Source: Boswellia sacra (taxonomy: Eukaryota; Streptophyta; Magnoliopsida; Sapindales; Burseraceae). Taken from it: 64,000 nucleotides of DNA. The first letter of the stretch is position 1, and each line of letters opens with the position of its first letter. The notes under the pieces were generated by a model. It worked only from the letters and a program-made list of their open reading frames with translations. It did not search any database and was not told where the DNA came from. Positions 59,333 through 64,000 of this stretch are shown here, piece by piece. The stretch is from positions 372,001 through 436,000 of the forward strand of contig SNVD02001362.1 in NCBI GenBank assembly GCA_013180625.2. The letters are read 5' to 3'. The position numbers were made by a program, and so were the translations under genes.

Positions 59333-59640
59333 TTTGCATCAACTCAACTCAACTGAACTCTTGCTATCAGCGTGCGCAGTGCAGGGGAGGCAGCGAAGAG
59401 CACTTGGGTTCTGTGAGCAGCTCCCGTGAGACTGGTCAGCAGAACTAATTAGATGGGTTACTTTTTTTCCCTTATTCATTACATTTATTTTCATACAATT
59501 AACGGCAAAACTGACGGAAGGGGATTCGATGATTAATTTCAAAAAAGTAAGGGGTATCGTATAATGAAAAATGGTAAACAGTGTTTATGAATGAAATTAA
59601 GCTAAAGCCCAGGGGAGGTATGTGTGATTAGCCCATTAAA

Positions 59641-59838
59641 TAATGTCACTATAGAATATTGTGTATTTACAAGTTTTCGTACAACTATACATCGTAACCA
59701 TGTGCTACTATAAAAAACATGTACTATACAATAATGTGTTAATGTCCAAAAACAAAAAAAAAAAAAAACAATTTTGTTTAACTAAACATAATATATACAA
59801 AAAAATAGGTGATCTCATGGTCCCAACGTGCTCGGCTG
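59641..59838. other. 3' flank of the Ulp1-type gene
   Basis: AT-rich sequence between the nested element and the gene's stop codon, with a run of A near 59755. It probably includes the 3' untranslated region. Confidence 0.4.
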
Positions 59839-62800
59839 CTACTTGACCTCCGCTGAATCAACGTCGTCATGGGCAATAGTGGTCATAACATCTCCTGACA
59901 CATCATCAGCAGTCGTGGTAGTGCCTGCAACATCAACAGCTGCAACATCAGCAGGCACTACCGGTTGAGGCAACAGTGCCTGAGGCACAGGATATCTAGG
60001 CAAGAGCGCCTTGATGTCGTAGGGCACCAGGATGGGCAGGGCCGCCTCTTGTGGGTTTTGGCGGCTGAGCCAAAGATGTAATGCCATTCTCTCCCGGCAT
60101 TCGTCATCCTGGAATGCCTTAATCTCGGTCAGTGGAACGCCCCCCGCTAGGAACTCGATGTACTTCAAACAGTACACGCCGCATGCCCCTCCCCTAGGCT
60201 CCTGCTGTGGCACCTGCTCCACGTCCTCGATTCGCATAATGTCAAATGGGGTTGTGGGATAGTCAGGAATACCGTAAACCTCCATTGACACCATACGGGG
60301 TAGTAGCTCAGCGAGGCACCGGACTGTCTGCATGACTATGTCCGTAGAAGTATGCCCAATAGATGAGTCGTATATGGAAATCTGACGGCGATTCAAATGC
60401 ACCTCAGCTGCCACCCAATGATCATCGGTGAGGTGAACTGGGAGATAGAGCTGAAAACGAATTGACAACATGGAAATGGAAATGAATCACAACATTTTAA
60501 ATAAGATGGCACATGTTAACTCAGTGAATATAAATGTTCTCACCCTGTCAACGTCGACCCATGGTGTTCCAGCGAGGGGCACCTGTCCCAGGACATACTG
60601 GACCATGTCCTCCTCATTTGCCCAGGTAATGTCGTCCAATCTTTCCGAGTATAGCGCCCACAACGACTTCAATTTCAACTGCAAGTTCATGAGTTCAGTT
60701 AGCGCATTGAAGGAATCATAAATTACAAGTGACAAATTGTTAATGTAAGATGTCTACGATTTACGTACCCAAAATGTGGTGTCGAGAAAAGCAGACCTCT
60801 GTACACCAGGTCCGGTCATGGCGCGAGCTCTGCACCGTAGAACCCACAAGTAGCTGTCTATGTGCTGAAAACAACAATTGCTATCAATAAGGAATCCAAT
60901 TGTATATAGCAATATTCGACAGCCAGAGATGATATGAAAGTACCTCAGCTTCAAGCCATTCTGATGGGCTGATCAGCGTCGTGAAGAACTTACGATCTGC
61001 GCTGAAGACTGCCAACTCAGCGCGATCTGTTCTGGTGTCGTCCACCAGCCACACGTGGAATCCCTTCATGTCAACTTCTGCTATCGGGGCACGTGGGTCG
61101 AAAAGTGGAACCGGAGGGCACAAAATGAGACCAGTTCCTACATCTGCTGATGGCCACTGAGATCGATTGTCTTCCGACTGAGCAATAGGCACCTCGGACT
61201 GTAAAGGGGCCTCTGACTGTGGCTGCTGCTGGTCTGTGGCTTCCTCCGAGGGTTGTGGCTGCTGCTGGTCTGCGGCTTCCTCCTGCTGCTGAACCCTCGG
61301 CCTCTTCCTACCTGGTGGACTGACAAAGGGGCTCCGCTTATGCTTTGCTGGTAGGAGGTGGCGACCCCGGCGTGAAACTAAGGCTGCCGGAGGAGCATCG
61401 GCTGCAGGAACATTCCGGTTAACGGAATCAGGATTTGCGGGCGGCGAACCATCACCGTCATCACCCGGACCTCCGTCGGAATCAGCATCTGAATCCTGAA
61501 ATCAGACAAACATAACCATCATCTTAAGCGTGTGTGGAACTGGTCAAAATCCGGTATGTAAATATTGGTAAGTACCGTGTCATCGTTTCCGAAGTTCGCA
61601 CCGAGGTCCAGAACGGCCTCGCGGAGACGAGCTATCTCCTCACACATTTCCCTGTTCTCCGCCCGTAACAGAGCAAGTTCACGCAAAACTGTGCTCTGGA
61701 AGTCGTCATGGACCGGCGGCACCTGCATGAGAATTGTAACAAGGGTCTTCATTAACCAACAGAGCAGCAAATGTATACGTACAAGAATATTAATGCCGAC
61801 TGGCATTTCTTACCTGCCGACCCGACGCCGTCGTCGATGCTCCTGGAGCTCCGGAACTATGGAACGGCTCCGGCAGTGGACTTAAAGGCTCCAGCGGTGG
61901 ACTGCCAGGCCCTACGTCCATGTCAGGACTGTCCGTGTCTGTTGCTGCAACCACATCCGGGTCAACAGGGGAACTGATGCCAGCAGGAGGTGAAGCGGAT
62001 GAGAGCTCAGGAGGTGGAGCTGACGGTCCCTCCGGAGGTGGAGCTGGCGGTCCCTCCGGAGGTGGTGCTGGCGGACCCTCCGGAGGTGGTGCTGATGGAC
62101 CCTCCGGAGGTGGAGCTGCTGGTCCCGGTCCCTCAGGGGGTGGTCCTGCTGGACCCTCTGGATGTGGACCTGATGGGCCCTCCAGAGGTGGAGCTGCTGG
62201 ACCCTCCGGAGGTGGAGCTGCTGGTCCCTTCGAAGGTGGAGCTGCTGGTCCCTCCGGAGGTGGAGCTGCAGCTGCCTCAGCAGGAAGTGGCTCAATGCTC
62301 TCCGCCGCCAGTAAAGGAGCATCCACAGCTGTTGCCCAAGCCACATGTGCACCTCTACGGATGCCAACTACTTCATTGAGCCGTGCATACCACTCCGTCT
62401 GCTGCTCCACAACGGACGGCTCTAAAACGACGAGCGGCCTAGCCTGCGTCAACATATAATCAGATCACGCGAAACAGTTATCAGTTTTTGGTTGAACAAA
62501 AAACAAGACAATTCGATGTAACACAGGATTCATACTAACCCGCCTCCTAACCCTCAGTATATCAGTGTAGGCAGCGTTCTGGGACGGGGTCTTAACTGTC
62601 TCCCACTTCAACAACCGTGGTATCCTCGCCGCGCAATCCTGTGGCACTGTACCAAAATGTGTGCCAAAGTAAGGCACGGCCTCGTACAACCAAACCTTAA
62701 TTACATCGAACAGGTTAGTTAGTGACATGGACTAAAATTACATCAAACAGAAATCAACACGGTCACACTCATGGATAGCAGAACGTACCTGAAAGGCGTA

Positions 62801-63645
62801 CGGGCACCCCTCCAAGTTATATCGCTCCACCTGCCTCGTCTTCGCTTGGGCTCGCCTCTTGTAATTTTCTAACCTCCCAACCAAAGCCCTCTTCATCGAG
62901 CCCAATGTCTTTTCGTAGGACAACGAACCCCATGGATACGTATTAAATTCATCCAGTCTGTCCACAAAATTCAACCATGTCCTGGACACGTGTCGGCGTC
63001 TATCCCGGGCCATGAAGAAACGCTCAAGCACGTAGTACACGCCTAGCTTCACGACATCCTCGTCTGGCATACGAGACACATTCAATTTCTTAAGATTTTC
63101 ATACAAAGTGTTGAGATCCAAGTCCATGCCATCGAAGTATGTATCCAACAATCGGCACGGATGCAACATCGTCGGTATTGGTGGCACCGTGGAAGCAAAT
63201 CGTAAGCCGGTTATCAAACCGAACTCGTGCGCAGAAAAACGAATGAGTCGTCCTGGAAATAAGGAAAAAAAATTACATAAGATGACAACGATGTTACAGT
63301 TAAATAACTAAAAATATCATACGTGTAAAACTATGACTTTGTAACAACATTGTACATGAAAACCATTTTTTTACCTTCAACAAGGAACCACATCTCCCGG
63401 TCGTACCCCACGGTGTTAACCTCCCACTGAAGCACGTGGTGCGCCAACTGAGACGGAAAGGAGAGCCGACGGATGTCTAGGAGAAATCCGAAACATGTTG
63501 CACGAAACATCTCCTTCTGCCTCGCACTGAAGCTCGCCCGGATCCATTGTATACAGTCCCAACCTGTCATGTTTGTGACCACGGCCTGGTAGTGTTCCGT
63601 ATCCGGTGTCTTAAGCGTGAAGGACAGTCCAAATTCACCAGCCAT
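59839..63645 (-). CDS. DUF1985-like / Ulp1-type cysteine protease gene, nine exons
   Basis: Predicted exons (minus): 63645-63375, 63252-62789, 62695-62540, 62443-61814, 61722-61576, 61495-60944, 60864-60769, 60678-60544, 60450-59839; all have GT/AG edges and the frame stays open. ATG starts MAGEFGLSFTLKTPDTEHYQ. Exons 1-3 resemble the plant DUF1985 domain (RATCFGFLLDIRRLSF, RLIRFSAHEFGLITGLRF, VWLYEAVPYF). Exon 4 is a proline-rich APPPEGP repeat. Exon 9 has the C48 protease signature: His in LTDDHW, acidic residue in IYDSS, then QEPRGGACGVYCLKYIEFL with Gln and catalytic Cys. Such enzymes cleave SUMO or SUMO-like modifiers. Genes of this build are carried by MULEs. No stop or frameshift was seen. 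Exon borders are by eye, and expression is unknown. Confidence 0.78.
62010..62270 (-). repeat. Minisatellite encoding APPPEGP repeats
   Basis: About eleven units of CCCTCCGGAGGTGGAGCTG-like sequence on the plus strand, mostly 24 or 27 bp, encode proline-rich repeats in exon 4 of the Ulp1-type gene. Unit lengths keep the frame open, and the complementary strand is also open. Confidence 0.88.
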
Positions 63646-63739
63646 TTGCTTCAAATTGGCAAAAAGAAGTCCATTATTCAATATGAAACAAAAAGGCAAA
63701 AAAAACAGCCAAAAAAAGCCAGAAAGCATGCAATCTGCC

Positions 63740-63905
63740 TAAACGCTCGATAAAACTCGACGAAACACGACAAGCTCGACAACACTCGACATAACACGAC
63801 GACACTCGACATGTCTCGGCAACACACGACATGACACGACAAAACTCGACATATCTCGACAACACTCGACAAAACTCGTTTGACGAGTGTCGAGTGTCAC
63901 TACCA
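63740..63905. repeat. Subterminal CACTCGACA repeat array, right
   Basis: Short repeats of CGACAACACTCGAC type are the inverse complement of the array at 56450-56800. They mark the other arm of the Mutator-like element. Confidence 0.8.
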
Positions 63906-64000
63906 CAACAAAACGCGTTTGTAAATTTTCGGCAACGACAGCCGAAACCAACCACATACAATACATTTTCAAATCACATATATAAACATAAACGGCCTAA

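Larger units (their letters stand above)
56965..59640. mobile_element. Nested TIR element that captured ribosomal protein S6
   Basis: The left segment at 56970-57100 and the right segment at 59505-59635 are inverted copies of each other over about 130 bp. Shared motifs are ACGGCAAAACTGAC, AAACAGTGTTT and GAATGAAATTAAG. Between them lie S6 coding pieces split by an LTR-like insertion. No target duplication was identified. This fits a Pack-MULE with one captured gene. Confidence 0.72.
56121..64000 (-). mobile_element. Mutator-like element carrying a Ulp1-type gene (runs off window)
   Basis: The left end begins GGAAAAATTGAAAAAATGG in an LRR exon. It is followed by a subterminal array of TCGAGTGTCG repeats (about 56450-56800). 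The same repeats in inverse orientation (CACTCGACA) lie at 63750-63900 on the far side of the gene. The right terminus is beyond the window, so the second inverted end and the duplication are not seen. Ulp1-type genes carried by MULEs are known in plants (the Kaonashi/KI-MULE type). No mudrA transposase is visible in the window. A second TIR-flanked element is nested at 56965-59640. Confidence 0.7.

Noticed and set aside
61912..62459. Gly-rich plus-strand and His/Leu-rich minus-strand frames
   Set aside because: They are shadows of the proline-rich repeat exon of the Ulp1-type gene; the minus-strand APPPEGP frame is the one joined by splice sites and flanking domains.

Overview
The window is nuclear DNA from a flowering plant, almost certainly a eudicot. 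It is AT-rich, its genes carry GT-AG introns, and it holds plant-specific families: a CC-NBS-LRR immune receptor, Ty1/copia and TRIM retrotransposons, hAT, PIF/Harbinger and Mutator-like DNA transposons, an endogenous plant pararetrovirus and Ulp1-type MULE genes. The species cannot be told from sequence alone.

Region 1 (1-9.6 kb): a coiled-coil NBS-LRR receptor gene on the minus strand, starting at 8975. Its long first exon is split by a complete copia element (1264-6464) with a 5-bp target duplication (ATAGA). The receptor reads in frame up to one edge of the insertion and resumes in frame at the other, then splices to an LRR exon that leaves the window at base 1. The two LTRs differ by only two substitutions and two 1-base indels, so the insertion is recent, yet the element's own polyprotein is broken in three places.

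Region 2 (9.6-29.5 kb): no intact host gene. It is a nest of repeats on a backbone of degenerate duplicated blocks. It holds two SINE-like repeats in opposite orientation, two hAT-type elements with exact 8-bp duplications (10523-12627 and 12798-13310), a 4.6-kb Pack-MULE-like element (15667-20228) carrying a broken piece of a CUE-domain protein gene and arrays of palindromes, a three-unit tandem TRIM array (22688-23967) with a third hAT element inside it, a small MITE, and an LRR pseudogene.

Region 3 (29.5-39.3 kb): a degraded endogenous pararetrovirus (29490-33929, minus strand) with movement-protein, coiled-coil, coat-protein and RNase H remnants plus promoter, leader and primer site, but with protease and reverse transcriptase deleted. 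It abuts one copy of a tandemly duplicated exon of a SYP132-like syntaxin pseudogene.

Region 4 (39.3-56.1 kb): the 3' part of a second NBS-LRR gene, minus strand, as a chain of LRR exons with matching splice sites (55855-56120, 47925-48312, 40744-41541, 39341-40147), most with small frameshifts. Its introns contain a 194-bp MITE, a 3.2-kb PIF/Harbinger element, a 3.85-kb solo LTR, and several duplicated copies of one intron segment. Those copies supply empty sites that confirm the insertions.

Region 5 (56.1-64 kb): a Mutator-like element inserted in the upstream LRR exon and running off the window. It carries an apparently intact nine-exon gene with a DUF1985-like N-terminus and a Ulp1-type cysteine protease C-terminus. 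Nested inside it is a second TIR-flanked element that captured a ribosomal protein S6 sequence, itself interrupted by a 1.7-kb LTR-like sequence.

Overall this is a decaying disease-resistance gene cluster where tandem duplication and several classes of mobile DNA have inactivated most receptor copies. All family names come from recognising sequence and motifs by eye; no database search was run.
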